DNA of 64,000 nucleotides from Diplolepis rosae (Eukaryota; Arthropoda; Insecta; Hymenoptera; Diplolepididae), in contig JAPYXD010000728.1 of assembly GCA_030998225.1 (NCBI GenBank), positions 1,116,001 through 1,180,000 on the forward strand, in the 5' to 3' direction. The translations under genes were made by a program, and so were the position numbers. Under the pieces are notes generated by a model that did not search any database, was not told where the DNA came from, and saw nothing but the letters and a program-made list of their open reading frames with translations. This document shows positions 21,850 to 34,798 of this stretch, in pieces. Each line of letters opens with the position of its first letter. Position 1 is the first letter of the stretch.

Positions 21850-23286
21850 ATGCCGCTCGAGATCCCTGTAGAAGAATCATCAAAAATGAATCAGAATACT
21901 TTGTCCCTTATCCTAAGTAAGTTACAGCTAATTGAGGATAAGCAAAGCAGGATTGAAACCGGTATGTCAACTCTAAATGCAGAAAATCTGAAGCGAGCGG
22001 ACGAAATTAGAAATCTCGCTCAGATCAACAATGCATTGGTCACGGAGGATGAGTCCAATGAACTCTTGCATCATCAGGAGTCGTCAGACGAGGAAACGAC
22101 ACCGCCACTGCCGCCCGAAACCATTCTAACAGCGGGTGGTCCGGCTAGACCAAGAGGGAACGGTATGCAACCACTGAATTCCTTCGACTCGATAACACCC
22201 AGCGCATCCGGCGCACACGCAAGTCCATCTCTAACACCTGCACATGCCTTTCCGAGAAATATTCTACAAGCGGTGTCTCCGAGGGAAAACGTTCCGCTTT
22301 CCCACACAACAGAACTCATACGCACTGTAGAGGTTCTCAACGGCCAAGATGACGTTGGGGTACATGACTTCAGCAATACCGTGAAGCGTGCTAAGATCCG
22401 ATGCTCTCAACCTGGTTTACTATTAGACTATATCTTAACAGAAACGATAGTTGGAAATGCCAAAAGAGCAATCCGACACTGTCCTATTAGTAGTTACGAT
22501 GACCTCTATAACGCGTTAAAGACGAATTTAGGCACTACAACGACGCTGGAAACGTGTCGAAGCAAACTTGAGTCAATCCGGCAAAATCAAGACTCAGTTC
22601 AATTCTACAATCAATAATTTAGGAGCGCGTATAATGAATTGATTTATACAAATCAATCAGAATATTCATCTGGAATAGAGAGGAAATTAGCTCTTCAGAT
22701 GGAGGAAAAATCGGCTACAAAAAGGTACGTAATGAATTTGCGAGATGAGATAAGTCATCAAGTGCGACCCTTAAAAACTAGAACACTGAACCAAGCTCTA
22801 CAGGAGGCACTGGAAGCAGAGGTATGGTGTAAGGAACGTCTACGTGTGAAAGTCTCTACGACCCACCGGCCATCACCAAGTAGTCTAAGACCGCCCACGG
22901 GCAACAGACCTGCGACTGTGACCCGAATTCCACAGTCACAAATGTGGAACCAACCCTATGATTCTGCGAACGACGGGCTGCCTTTACAACTGAGGACGCA
23001 AATGACTTGCAACTTCTGCAAGAAAATGGGTCATTTGGAAAAACAATGCTATCTGAAATCTAAACAACAGGGTTTTCGAAACGATACAGTCCAGAAAAGA
23101 CCACCGGAGGTCAGGAAAATACAGGAGCTGGAGGTCATACAGGGCCCACTAGAATCCTACGAATTAACACCGGGAGAGCAGGAGGAAATAGACTACTACG
23201 AGGAGTCTGCAGAGTTTCAGCAATCAGCGGACGATTGCGCTCCATACATGGAAAACACTCTGATGGACGTACCTACAGACTTTTAG
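21850..23286 (+). pseudogene. gag of the endogenous retrovirus, one premature TAA
   Basis: ATG at 21,850 begins an acidic N-terminal domain and a capsid region (about 22,320-22,800). The frame is interrupted by TAA at 22,615-22,617 and resumes unchanged to 23,286. The C-terminal part has a CCHC zinc knuckle (CNFCKKMGHLEKQC, about 23,008-23,048) and a Glu/Tyr-rich tail. gag and pol overlap by about 50 bases, with pol in the -1 frame. Ribosomal frameshifting is therefore expected somewhere before 23,284, but I see no textbook slippery heptamer there. Confidence 0.88.
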
Positions 23287-26200
23287 TAGACTCAGGAGCT
23301 GCTATTAATCTCATACAAAGCTCTGAAGTACCCACGGAAAGAAAACCATTTCAGTTGAAAAAGCGTTTTGCTATGTGGAGAGATATTAACTACTCATATC
23401 ACGCAGTAAAAATACCATATCTAGGAAAATTGCATTTATTTCACATTATAGACAACGATTTCCCCTTACCCGAGGAAGGTATCATCGGAATGCCATTCCT
23501 GAATGCATTCGATAGATATATTATATGTAAAGACTTTCTTTACATTGATAACAAAATATTGCCCCTTTATGAAGACGGAACATTTGTCTTGGGGAACACA
23601 ACACAGGTAACTACGATACAAGTAGCGGACAAGGATCAAGATATATATATAGAAAACCACGAATCAATCCCTGATGGGATGTCCAGAATAAAAAACAGAG
23701 AAGTTGTGGTACCTTTATGCAATTATGGAAAAAACCCATTAAAGATACCACAACATTTAGATTATGAAGAAATAGAGGAAATCAAAGAAATAAGTAGAAT
23801 CAATTTCAACACCTCAGGAGGAGATCAGGCAAAGAGGATTCAGGATTTATTAAAGAAAACCAGACTGGACCATATAGAGGAAAGCGAACGTTCCAATCTG
23901 TGGAAAATAATAGTAGGATACAACGACTTTTATAACCTTGAAGGAGATTCGTTCCCAGGTACTGACCTGGAAGAACATGAAATAACATTGAAGACAGGCA
24001 AAATAGTGAACACAAAATCTTACCGACCCCCCGAATTTCATAAAGAGGAAATAACAAAACAAATGAATGACTTGAAAGGAAATGGTATAATAAGGGACTC
24101 CATTACACCATTTAATTCAGCTATTTGGGTCGTTCCAAAAAAGGAAGATGCGTCTGGAAAGAGGAAATGGCGCATAGTAATCGACTTCAGAAAGATAAAC
24201 GAAGACACAGAACAAGACGCGTACCCTTTGCCTGTTATCGACGAGATTTTGGATCAATTAGGGAAAGCAAAATTCTTTTCTGCTTTTGACCTGAGTTCAG
24301 AATTTCACCACATTCCGTTAAGCGAAGAATCAAACAAATATACTGCGTTCTCAACACCAGGGGGACATTTTGAATTTAACCGAATGCCCTTCGGGCTTAA
24401 AAACGCTCCTTCAACCTTTCAGAGAATGATGGACAATGCTTTGAGAGGATTGATAGGGAAACAATGTTTTGTTTACCTGGAGGAAATTGTGGCATTTGGC
24501 TCCACCTTACAAGAACACAACAAGAACATAATTGATGTTTTTGACAGATTACAGAAAACGGGACTCAAACTCCAACCAGACAAGTGTGAGTATTTGCGAC
24601 CGGAACTTGAATATCTGGGACATTTAATAACGAAGGATGGCGTGAAACCCAACCCGGAAAAGATACAGGCAGTGAGAGCTTTCAAAACACCGCAGAACGT
24701 CACTCAAATCCAAAGCTTCCTAGGACTCGCAGGATACTATAGGAAGTTTATAAAAAATTTTGCTCACCTCGGTAAACCGCTTACAAACTTAACACAAAAG
24801 GAAACCCCTTTCAATTGGACGATGGATTGTCAAAAGTCTTTTGATACAATAAAGGAATTACTATGTACAGCACCAGTATTGAGATTCCCAGATTACAAGG
24901 AAAAGTTCACGTTGACAACGGACGCATCCAACGTTGGATTAGGAGCAGTTTTATCACAAAATGGACACCCCTGTTGTTATATATCCAGGACACTAAATAA
25001 AGCTGAAATCAATTATAATACAACGGAGAAGGAGTTGTTAGCAATAGTTTGGACATGCAAAAGACTGAGACAATACCTTCTGGGCAGAACGTTCACCATT
25101 CAAACTGACCACCAAGCATTGATATGGTTACATAAAATGAAAGATCCCTCTTCACGACTGTTACGATGAAGGCTTCACCTAGAACAGTACCAATTCGTTG
25201 TTGAACACGTGAAGGGAAAGGAAAATAAAGCTGCAGATTGTTTGTCCAGATTATTTCCAGTAATAGATGAGGAAAGTAGTATAAGAGAAACGTCCGAATC
25301 TCCGGAAGGAAATACAGGAAATAGCAAAACCTCTAGCGAGGAGTCTGAAGAAGAATCATCAATCAGCTCAGAACTACCTGCAAGCTCGCAACTTCTAGGC
25401 ATAACCGATGCGTCTAGCAGCTGTATAGAACGGCGCATGGATGCAGACCAGCTCATCTCAGATGAGGAAGGACTAACTGGCGGAAGAGAAAACTTGATTA
25501 GGGAATATAAAAAATGGATTACCAACAGAATGCCTAGTAGAGTAAGTAATAAACCTAATGCAGGAGGAAAACTTTGGCGCACGATATCAAAGGAACGGAA
25601 AGGCAGCCAGGAAACATCTCGATATACATTACCTCCATTTAATGAGACTCAGTGGTTAGCAATATTAGACAGAATAAACCAAGAGGCATTGACCGCCAAA
25701 CTAACCATTACACGTTACCACTTCGTTGACCCAACAATTACGCCTTTAGAAAAGCTGGAAATACAAGACTACCTTAACTTCCTGAGCAATAAAAACAAAG
25801 AACAACAGTTTCACACGTGCTACACCCCACGTACAGAGGTCACTCGACAGGAAAAGGAAGAAATCATAAGGGAATCACATGGGTCTATTACGGCACAACA
25901 TTTTGGGGAAAACAAAACTATTGAACGAGCAAGAACACTAGGAGAATGGAAAAATATGGAGCAAGAAATCATCCACTACATCAAACGATGTCCGGTTTGC
26001 CAATTACAAAAGACAGTTAGAATTAAAAGACAATGTGAAGCAATCATTCCAGATACGCCGGTCAACCCTAACGACAAAATAGCAATGGACATTTTCGGAC
26101 CCTTGCCCGTGACACTTTCAAGAAACGAATATATCCTCAGCATTCAAGATATGCTCACAAAGTACTTAACCCTGATACCTCTGAAAAACATAGCATCCGA

Positions 26201-26654
26201 AAACATTAGAGAAGGCTTATTTGACTATTACATAAACCTATTCGCAGCACCCAGGAATATCCTAACAGATCAGGGACAAAACTTTGTATCTGATCTGATA
26301 CAGAACTTTGAAAACATGTTTAGGATTAAGCATATAAAGACAACAGCGTATCACCCACAGAGCAATGGAGCACTTGAAAGAGCCCATTCAACAATTAAGA
26401 ATTTATTAAAAACCAGTATCGAGGATCATAGCACCGAATGGGATCAAAATTTGAAAATAATTTGTATGGCATACAACACTATGAAAAACGAAGGTACCGG
26501 ATACTCGCCTTTCCAACTAACCTTCGGCAGAGAGGTAAACTTACCCTCAATGCTAAGCAACACACCAAAGGTCAAATATGAGGAATTACTTAACCTTTGG
26601 AAACGAAGTAACTATTTACTCAGAAGAATTGGGGCAGGCTCAACTCTACCATGA
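23235..26654 (+). pseudogene. pol of the endogenous retrovirus, one TGA and a YLEE RT box
   Basis: A single frame encodes protease (LVDSGAAINLI, about 23,284), RT, RNase H (TTDASNVGLGAVL) and integrase (FGPLPV, LTDQGQNF and HPQSNGALER hold the catalytic acids). A TGA at 25,167-25,169 follows RNase H at a place usually occupied by a Trp in relatives. The RT box reads VYLEEIVAFG (24,471-24,500) instead of Y-x-D-D, so both metal-binding Asp residues are Glu. The first RT Asp (FSAFDLSS) is kept. The integrase ends early, at LRRIGAGSTLP, without the usual C-terminal tail. The env frame begins in the same stretch, which suggests a deletion fused the pol tail to env. Confidence 0.9.
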
Positions 26655-28337
26655 CACCTGGAACATCATCCTTGGGGTAAGGACCAACGACATTGACGAT
26701 AGGCTTGGGTCATTGCAAAGCGCTTTTGCCGCCGCTTCATATCAGTGTGATGACTGTCTGGAACGATTTGAGTTGAATCTAATCCAATCAAGGATTCAAA
26801 GGCTAGACAAACAAAGAGGCCTTTTGAACCAACTTTTGGGTAAAAAACGAAATAAAAGAGGATTTTTTAACTTCATAGGAGATGTCTCGAAAACACTTTT
26901 TGGTACTCTAAGTGAAAATGATATGAATTACATTAATAAAGAGCTAGATAAACTATTCAAAGATAATACCATTCTATCAACTGGCATTTCTAACCAGACT
27001 AAGGTAATAAAATTACTATTAAATTCTGCTTCTACTGATCTCAACACGCTTGAACTACACAGTAAGGAAAAAGTTAATCGTCTTAATCAACTGGCTAACG
27101 GAACCAACAAAAATACAAAAAATTTAGCCATTGCCATCCAAATAACGGTTTGCATGATGATAGTCCATGAATTGAGTGAAGACATCAACCTCCTGATAAA
27201 TGGAATAAATGACGGGAAAAATGGAATAGTTCATCCCCAACTTCTAATACCAGACATCCTTATACTTGAGATGAAAGAATTTGAAGAAAAGTTGAACATT
27301 GAAGTTCCCATTCCTTTGAAAGAATCAAACTTTCAGCATATCATCGACATCTCAATAGTGAACGTAGCCATCGCAAAGAATCGATTTGTGTACTCTATTC
27401 ACATTCTTATCCCGGAAACCGAGACCTATGAAATCAAGCACTTAATACCTATCCCCAAACAAATCAGTTCGGTTTTCCTTCCCATAATCCCAGACTACGA
27501 ATACTTGTTCATGGGACAGGGACACACTACATACGTACCTACCGACAAAACGGCTCTAGACACATGTAAAACTTATGGAGAAACAAGAATGTGTAAACGA
27601 ATCCAACCTACGTATCTGATGTCAGAAACCCATAGCTGCGAGAATAGTATATTAAGAACACATGTAAAAACAATTGGGGAGGAGTGCAAATACTCCCCAT
27701 TTAAAATTGTAAACATCGCTTTTATCCCGCTTACTAGTGGATACATCCTGATTCCCCACGAATCTATAGAAGTAGACGCGTTGTGTGAATCAGGTCAGCA
27801 AAAAATTAGAATTCAAGGTCCAACGAAGATCACTAGCAACGATAAATGTATTTTGAATGGATTGAATATAGTATTAAAATTAAGCACTACAGAATCTTTA
27901 GTGGGAGAAATAAAATATAAGAAAAACTTGTCCCTACCGTATACTGATAAGCAATTAGATTCTATTTAAGAAAAACTGATACCGCTAACGCAGGAAATCA
28001 AGCCTTTAAATTTAAATAATTTAAAACAATCAATCGATGACATCGAAAATGCCGTTGACAAGGTCAGTAGAGACAGGCGAACGAGAAGCTGGACTGAACA
28101 GGCTACTACCTGGTTACAGTACTTAGGCTACGGTGCGATCGGAACTATCCCTCGGAAAATTTGTATATTTTGCGTAAAAACAACAGTAACGGCAGCTCCA
28201 ACTGTGCATTATACTCCTGCGCCTACAGCACCTACGGAAATAAGTAATATGGATTGTACTATTAAGACTGCGAATGTTAAAATAAGACCCAACAAACGGG
28301 GTTTAGAGACTAAACCCACTATAAAGGGGGGATTGTA
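26578..28337 (+). pseudogene. env (baculovirus F-like), truncated and lacking a membrane anchor
   Basis: This is a class I-like fusion glycoprotein that would mediate entry from the virion surface. The frame overlaps pol by 77 bases. Residues 91-94 form a furin-type RNKR site, followed by a hydrophobic fusion-peptide region typical of insect retrovirus and baculovirus F proteins. Cys-rich and helical ectodomain parts follow. An in-frame TAA at 27,967-27,969 interrupts it. The same frame then continues to a TAA inside the start of the 3' LTR (28,335-28,337). Two further defects are seen. No signal peptide precedes residue 20, where the mature part already resembles relatives. After YLGYGAIGT the hydrophobic membrane span is missing and the cytoplasmic RKICIFCVK motif follows at once. 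The fragment at 54,363-54,875 keeps that span. Confidence 0.88.
28322..28333 (+). promoter_or_regulatory. Polypurine tract of the endogenous retrovirus
   Basis: An AAAGGGGGGA purine run sits directly before the 3' LTR start and overlaps the last env codons. Confidence 0.8.
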
Positions 28338-28540
28338 ACGGAAACATATATCCTCCCCCACTCTACAGTCGGTTCGGGAAGGGCCTTGGCCACCGCATCT
28401 CTTGTGAAAGGGAGTCAGTTCTTTTAGTACCTTTGACCACGTTAGGTCCATTATATAATAAAGAAGTCCTGCAGTATATTTCAGGTATACTATATAAATA
28501 TTAGGAATTGATATATATATATTTCCTCTACCCCGTTACA
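28334..28540 (+). repeat. 3' LTR of the endogenous retrovirus
   Basis: It runs from TGTAACGG to CCCCGTTACA, with perfectly inverse ends (TGTAACGG/CCGTTACA), and is followed by the CACT duplication. Confidence 0.93.
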
Positions 28541-28544
28541 CACT

Positions 28545-29423
28545 CAAATTAACGGGAAAAAAATGCTCAATGTATGAATAACGGCAAAAAATTGCATTAA
28601 ATAAAAATCAAGGAGTTATGAATTTCATTGAATTTAAAACTAACGACACGATTTCTAAATGACGAAAATAAAAATCCTGAATCTAAGAAAATCCGTGACA
28701 TAACATTTTAATGCATAATTCAGAATAAAAATTTTTTATATATAAAGATGCAAAATATTTATTCTTCTTCATTATGAATTGACAATCAATCATTGAATTC
28801 CCTCACATTCTTACATTAACGTAATATAAAACTGACGAAACAAATATTTTAATATCTATACATAATATATATCTATATTTATCATTATATCTATTTTATA
28901 TTTTAATAATTTTATTATTTTAATATTTGTTTAAAATGAATATTTTTTATATTTATAAGTAACTTATTTATATCTATTTAGAGGTCCTGGGCTCAATATA
29001 CAGTGGAGTCAGGGCTTTCCTTTTTTACAAAGAATATTTTCCTAATAAATATACTTATTATGTATAGGTATAAGAAATATTAATTTTCGTCAATTTTAAA
29101 TTTCGACAGTGTGAGAATATGAGGGTATTCAATGATTCATTGTCCATTTATATTTCTTCTTTTTTTTCGAATTTAAAAAAATTCAAAGAACCCCGCACAA
29201 AATGTATGTGAAAAATGTTTTGATGGATTTTGCCTGACAATAATTTATTTTTCACTTTATAGAATAGAAGAAATTTCCAAAAAAAATTTGGTCCGATTAC
29301 AGGTCCTCATTTGAATTTTAGAATTTGCTTTAATTCAATTACTCAGAAATTATATAATTGGATTGATTTCAATTCGGGATATTTTGCTCTCGGTAGCATT
29401 TTGCGCGCTAAATTTAAAAACAG
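28545..29423. other. AT-rich spacer
   Basis: No gene or named repeat seen. From about 29,424 a diverged copy of the next repeat unit begins (GAAATGCAACTGTGTAA, then ACGTAATAAAAGTTGCTGA). Confidence 0.6.
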
Positions 29424-30253
29424 AATTAAAGATTGAGAAATGCAACTGTGTAAGGTAAATGAATTTACTAATGAACTTTACGTAATAAAAGTTGCTGAAA
29501 TTAATTAAAGTTGCATGAATAATATAAACAGTATTTTTTAAAGCCTCTGATGTCATTCAATTGTAATTTTTTTTTGTGCATGATGCGACTTTACCGACTG
29601 CCGTAACTAATCAAACAAATCGTTTGGATTGAGAAATGCAAATGTGTAAAATGAATTAATTTAATTATGACATTTACGTAATAAAAGTTGCTGACAATTA
29701 TTAAATTTGCATGAATAATGTAAAGTCTCTGATGTCATTCAATTGTCATTTTTTACTTTTATGCGTGATGCATAAAAGTATTGATAAATGATTTGGGGTA
29801 ATTCAAAATACGCAAAATATAGGAAATTTTTTTAATAATTTGACAGTATTTGTATGTACATTTTATTCAAAATTAAATTTCACTTCGATTTAATAAAATT
29901 AAGTTTTCACATCAAATTGATTCAGAATCTAATTCCAAATAAGATCTATATTACAAATAAATTATATAAATCCACAATAAACTTCTAAAAAATATAACAT
30001 AATATTACGCTTATAGCTAACACAAAAATGAATTCCATGACTAATTCAGAAAAACTTTTTACAACAATTGCAAGAAATTTTATGATATAAGTACGCACGT
30101 GTATTAATTTTAATTGTATACCGTGCTCTTTTATAAATTCGACATAATTCTGTATAGAAAAAGTTTTTTTTGCTATTGACTCAATAATATCAATTCCCCA
30201 AGATTTTTCAACAATAATGAATTATGATATCTGAAAATTTAGATCATAATAAA

Positions 30254-30391
30254 GGTCACATTAGCGGATGGTTGTAGACTTTAATTAGTTTTGAACAATT
30301 AAATAGGTTTTAGTGTCGGTAAAACAGGAATTATTATTTTTTATTGTTTAAAACTAAATAAAGTCTACAGCCATCCGCTAATGTGACCTTT
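30254..30391. repeat. Core palindrome, left unit
   Basis: GGTCACATTAGCGGATGG...CCATCCGCTAATGTGACC ends enclose an asymmetric loop. The flanks (TAATAAA and TTTATTA) continue the palindrome outward. Confidence 0.75.
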
Positions 30392-30479
30392 ATTATGTTC
30401 TAAATTTTCAGATAACAAAATTCATTATTGTTGAAAAATCTTGGGGAATTGATATTATTGAATTAATAGCAAAAGAAAG

Positions 30480-30708
30480 TGATGAGGACGGGATCGATAT
30501 CAGGAATAAAAGTAGATCAATCGTTGGAACAATAAGTACAATGTAATCTTAAGTTATACAAAGGCTATGTACAAGCCAAACGTACATCGCACGCGGTGGC
30601 TAGCGACGAGCCACTGACTCTGTATACTGACTCATTTTAGTGTGTAACTTAGTCGTAGTATATTTCCTGCATTTGACTTTACTATACATACATGCGTATA
30701 TTCTAACA
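30480..30708 (-). repeat. 3' LTR of the copia element
   Basis: On the minus strand it runs TGTTAGAATA...CTCATCA. A purine tract (AAGAGAGGG on the minus strand, about 30,709-30,718) precedes it. Confidence 0.92.
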
Positions 30709-30766
30709 CCCTCTCTTAAAGTCATACGCTCTATATTCCAACTACACCAATATTATCGATGCACTC

Positions 30767-33700
30767 TCAATGTTTATTTGCACTAAGTCCTTTAGTGAGT
30801 ACATCAGCTGGCATTTTTTCTGTTCTCATGTGTATTACATCAATTACGCCTTTTTCATACTCATCTCTTACAAAGTGATGTCTTGCATCTATATGTTTGG
30901 TACGCGCATGATACACATTGTTTACAACCATTTTAATCGCGCTCTGGTTATCGTTAAACAGTAAAATTTTTTCATTTTTATCTTGCACACCCATACAATC
31001 TAATATTCCTTGTAAATACAAAGCTTCTTTAGTAGCTTCCGCCATCGCCATATACTCGGCCTCAGTGCTAGACAGAGTTACCGTTTTCTGTTTCCGAACA
31101 TCCCAGCTAATTGCTGCTCCCGCCAATATGAAACTATATCCGGTATAAGATTTCTGACCTGCTGCTTTGCCTCCGTAACTCGCATCAACCAAACCAAATA
31201 GTGCCAGATCCGTTCTCTCATACATCAACCCATAATTTATTGTACCCTTAAGGTATCTTAATACTCTTTTTGCGGCTTTCCAATGACCTTCATCATACGC
31301 AGTATTAAATTGACTCAAGAAATTTACCGCCTACGCTATATCGGGTCTAGTTGTAACCGACAAATACAGTAAACCACCAATTAAACTTTGGTACGGGTAT
31401 TTTTTCATTTCACTCACACTTGCATTCTCTGGCTTAACTAAGTCGCATTTTACTTCAATGGGCGTGTCTACTGGCTTACACTCATCCATACGAAATTTAT
31501 TTATTAACGCCTCTGTGTACTGTCTTTGTCTCATGTACACGCGGGACTCTGCGTCTCGGTCGAACTCTATCTCTAAACATTTACTTACTAAGCCTAAATC
31601 TTTCGTTTCAAATGATTTTGACAACTCTTTCTTTATAAATTTTATCCACTCTTCATCATCTCCCGCTATTAAAATGTCATCTACATAAATTGAAATATAC
31701 ATTACTTTATCATTTTTCCGAGCTACAAGCATACATTTGTCTTGTAACAATGGTTTAAAACCAAGTTTGAGCAATTTTTCTACTAATTTATTATACCATT
31801 CAACGCCTGATTGGCGTAACCCATACAGCGCTTTTACTAGCACACACACATGATCATCATTCTTTTTCATGCCCTCTCTCCAGCGCTTAGCTGTATTCAC
31901 TATATTCACGTCACTTATCACTTTACCGTCGGAACCTACCGGCTCACCCGCGTTTATTTTATCTACATACAATCTCGCGTAAGCACTCGGGCACTTCCAT
32001 ATACACTTTTTCTCGCAATTCACCGTTGAGGTATGCCGTGACGATGTCCATCTGATGAATTTGTAGATCGTACTCCGCTGCAACTGCTGCTAGGATCCTC
32101 ACTGACGTTGATCTGACTACCGGTGAAAATGTCTCGGTAAAGTCTTCTCCCGGTCTTTGGGCACATCCTTTTGCGACCAAACTGACTTTCCTCTTCTCAT
32201 TCTTTCCGTCATACTTGGTGCAAAAAACGTATCTGCTACCTATCACCTTCCTATGTATAGGTTTTTCTGTGACTTCCCACGTCTGATTTTTTATTTGTGC
32301 AAGCATCTCGTCTTCTAGCGCTAATTTCCATGAGTTTGCCTCTCTTGTTTTGCTTGCTTGGCTCCAAGTGGTCGGATTCTCTGTCACTGTTATATGAGCC
32401 TCTTCAAATACGTTGTCTTCCATTCTCTCATTCTTTTCTTCGCGTTCAGTCTCATCGCTGTCTTCTCTCTCTTCCTCGTCGTTAGGATCTCTCTCTCTGT
32501 CCGACGCGCTTGAGTATGCCTTTCTCGGTCTACCTCTCGATCCTGTCCGAATCAACATCGGGCGTCCTCGGCCTCGCTTTCTCGGTACTACGTGGTCTTC
32601 CCAAGGGACTGACGCCCCTCTCTTTCTCTGACGTCTTATGCTTTCACTCGGTGGATCTTGGCTTTTTGGAGTTTCGATGATCACTTCTATTTCATTTTCT
32701 TCCTCTTTCTCTTCCAATATTTCTTGATATTTACTTTTGAACCCAATTTCTCCGACGAATTTCACATCTCTTGAAACTACTGTTGACCTTGATTGAGGAA
32801 AGTATACTCTATATGCTTTTGCCTCTTGCGCATATCCCAAAAGTATTCCTGTGCCGAACACTTGCATGTGTCTTACCGTAGGTATTTGACCTGTCCATTC
32901 TGAGTATGGTATCCCAACATTTAACGCACTCGTTGGACATCGGTTACGTGTGTAGTTGGCATTATAAATAGCCTCTGCCCATAGATGCGGGGGTGCTTCA
33001 GCTTGACGCATCATGCATCGGGCCATTTCCACTAGTGTGCGATTTTTGCGTTCCGCGACACCGTTTTGCTGCGGCGTGTGAGACGCCGACAGTCTTCTTA
33101 CGATTCCGTGCTCCTTGAGGTATGTATCGAACTCTCGATTGCAATATTCAGTGCCGTTGTCTGACTGTATTGCTTTAATTTTGTGTCCAGTCTGCCTTTC
33201 CGCCATTTCTTTGTACTCCTTGAACTTCGAGAACACCTCGGATTTGTTCTTGATCAAGTAAACTTCACACCATCTTGACTTGTCGTCAATGAACGTGATG
33301 AAATATCGTTTCCCTGCAGCTGACGCGTGCCTCATTGGTCCACACACGTCTGAATGAACTATCTCCAACAGTTTGTATCCTTTCTCACTCTTGGTCCTCG
33401 GAAACGGCAATCTAGTTTGTTTCTCTAGAGCACATACTTCACAACCCGACAGTTTTTCACTATCTTTTAATTCCAGGCCATACACTAGTCCCTTTTTTGC
33501 CATTAATTTTAAATCGCGTTCGTTTAAATGTCCTAATTTCTCATGCCACTTATTTATGTTTGACTTTTCACTGTACGTCATTACACTGTTTGTATTGTTT
33601 ACACTGTCTCTCATTCCGTTTACAAAGTATAAGTTACCGCGACGATGCACGCGCAGCACGACTTTGTCCTGACGGTTCGTAATCACTGCTTCCGTCTTAC

Positions 33701-34740
33701 CGAATGTTACTGTGTATCCGTGATCTGTAGCTCTCGACACTGACAACAGATTTGTTCTGAGGTCTGGTACATATGACACATTCTCTAGGTTAATTTCACA
33801 CTGCTTCTTGCTAGATTTTATTTTCACAGGAACATTCCCCGTTCCCAAGATTCGCGTACTTTTATCGTTTGCCAGTCCCAATTCCGCGTTTCTTACTTCG
33901 AATTTCTCAAAACTCGACTTATTATTGCATAGGTGGCTCGTAGCACCACTGTCCAAGCACCAACACATTTCACCGTCACTTATATACATAGTCTGTTCCG
34001 TGATGCTCAACATTGTCTGCATGCTATCTGAGCCATCCACCACGTTTTTCACACTCGCCATCTTTCTATTTTCTGGACAGTATTTTGATATATGTCCTTT
34101 CTTGTGGCACTTGAAACACTCAACATCGCGCATGTACCTATTACCATATTGTCTGTTGTTGCTACCCGGCTCCTGCTTTCCGCCATTTTGTCTCCGTTGT
34201 TTGTGGTATGTTGATTTTACATACATCGCTCCTTGTCCTTTGTTCTCTTCACTCTGGTGACCTTCATGAAATTCTATGATTTTAATTTTCAGGTCTTCTA
34301 GCGTCGGTAGCTGCTTCCGTGTTTCAATTGAAGTTTTGAATACTCCGTATTCCTCAGGCAAGCTGTTTAGTAACAATATAACTAGCATCTCGCTCACGAT
34401 CTCGAGATTTACCTCCTTCAGCCTTTTTACAGTCTCGGTGAACTCGGTGATGTGTTTCATGACGTCATCACCCTCTTTTAGACGCATCAATATCAACTTT
34501 TTAAGTAGGCTTGTTTTTCTAGCTGGTCCTCTTGACTCATATGTATCCGTAATCCTCTGCCACATCTCCTGTGCTGTATCCAGGGAATCATACGCGGCTG
34601 CTAGTTCACTTCCTAGGGCGATCAGAATGTGAGATATCGCCTTTCTGTCCTTTTTTACCCACGCACTTACTGCGGCTTCATTCGCGCCATTTTCTGCTGG
34701 CGATGGCTTGACATCGTCTCCAACAATGTGTCCATGATCT
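30767..34740 (-). pseudogene. gag-pol of the copia element, frameshifted
   Basis: The frame is open upstream of the first ATG (34,565), with gag-like residues from about 34,735. It gives a UBN2-type gag, a CCHC knuckle (CFKCHKKGHISKYC, near 34,100), protease (CLDSGATSHLC) and integrase (FIDDKSRW, QSDNGTEY, HTPQQNGVAER). After HMQVFGT the sequence jumps to GILLGYAQEAKAYR, so some 30 residues are missing in frame. The RT starts in this frame and shifts frame near 31,970-32,080. The second frame has an intact YVDD (SIYVDDILIAG), and a TAG at 31,328-31,330 precedes the RNase H, which ends at 30,767 after ADVLTKGL. The catalytic motifs seen are normal. Confidence 0.9.
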
Positions 34741-34779
34741 GTAATTGTCCGCAGTTAGCGGCTCTATTTTCAGTGCAAG

Positions 34780-34798
34780 TGGTTATGGGCCCATAACC
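34780..34798 (-). promoter_or_regulatory. Primer-binding site of the copia element
   Basis: GGTTATGGGCCCATAACC follows the 5' LTR on the minus strand. GGTTATGGGCCCA is the form I associate with the initiator-Met tRNA primer site of insect copia elements. Here it is also a palindrome. Confidence 0.65.

Larger units (their letters stand above)
20930..28540 (+). mobile_element. Endogenous retrovirus, errantivirus-like (Ty3/gypsy with env), defective
   Basis: Two LTRs of 205 and 207 bases bound a 7.6 kb element with gag, pol and env, and the 4-base duplication CACT flanks it (20,926-20,929 and 28,541-28,544). The LTRs differ by about seven substitutions and one 2-base gap by eye, so the insertion is old but not ancient. 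gag, pol and env each carry an in-frame stop. The RT active site is altered, and the pol/env junction and the env membrane anchor look deleted. Mobility would require help from another copy. Confidence 0.93.

Noticed and set aside
23200..23290. A defined slippery heptamer for the gag-pol frameshift of the endogenous retrovirus
   Set aside because: Candidate words such as GGAAAAC and ACTTTTA do not fit the X-XXY-YYZ rule in the gag frame, so I did not annotate a site.
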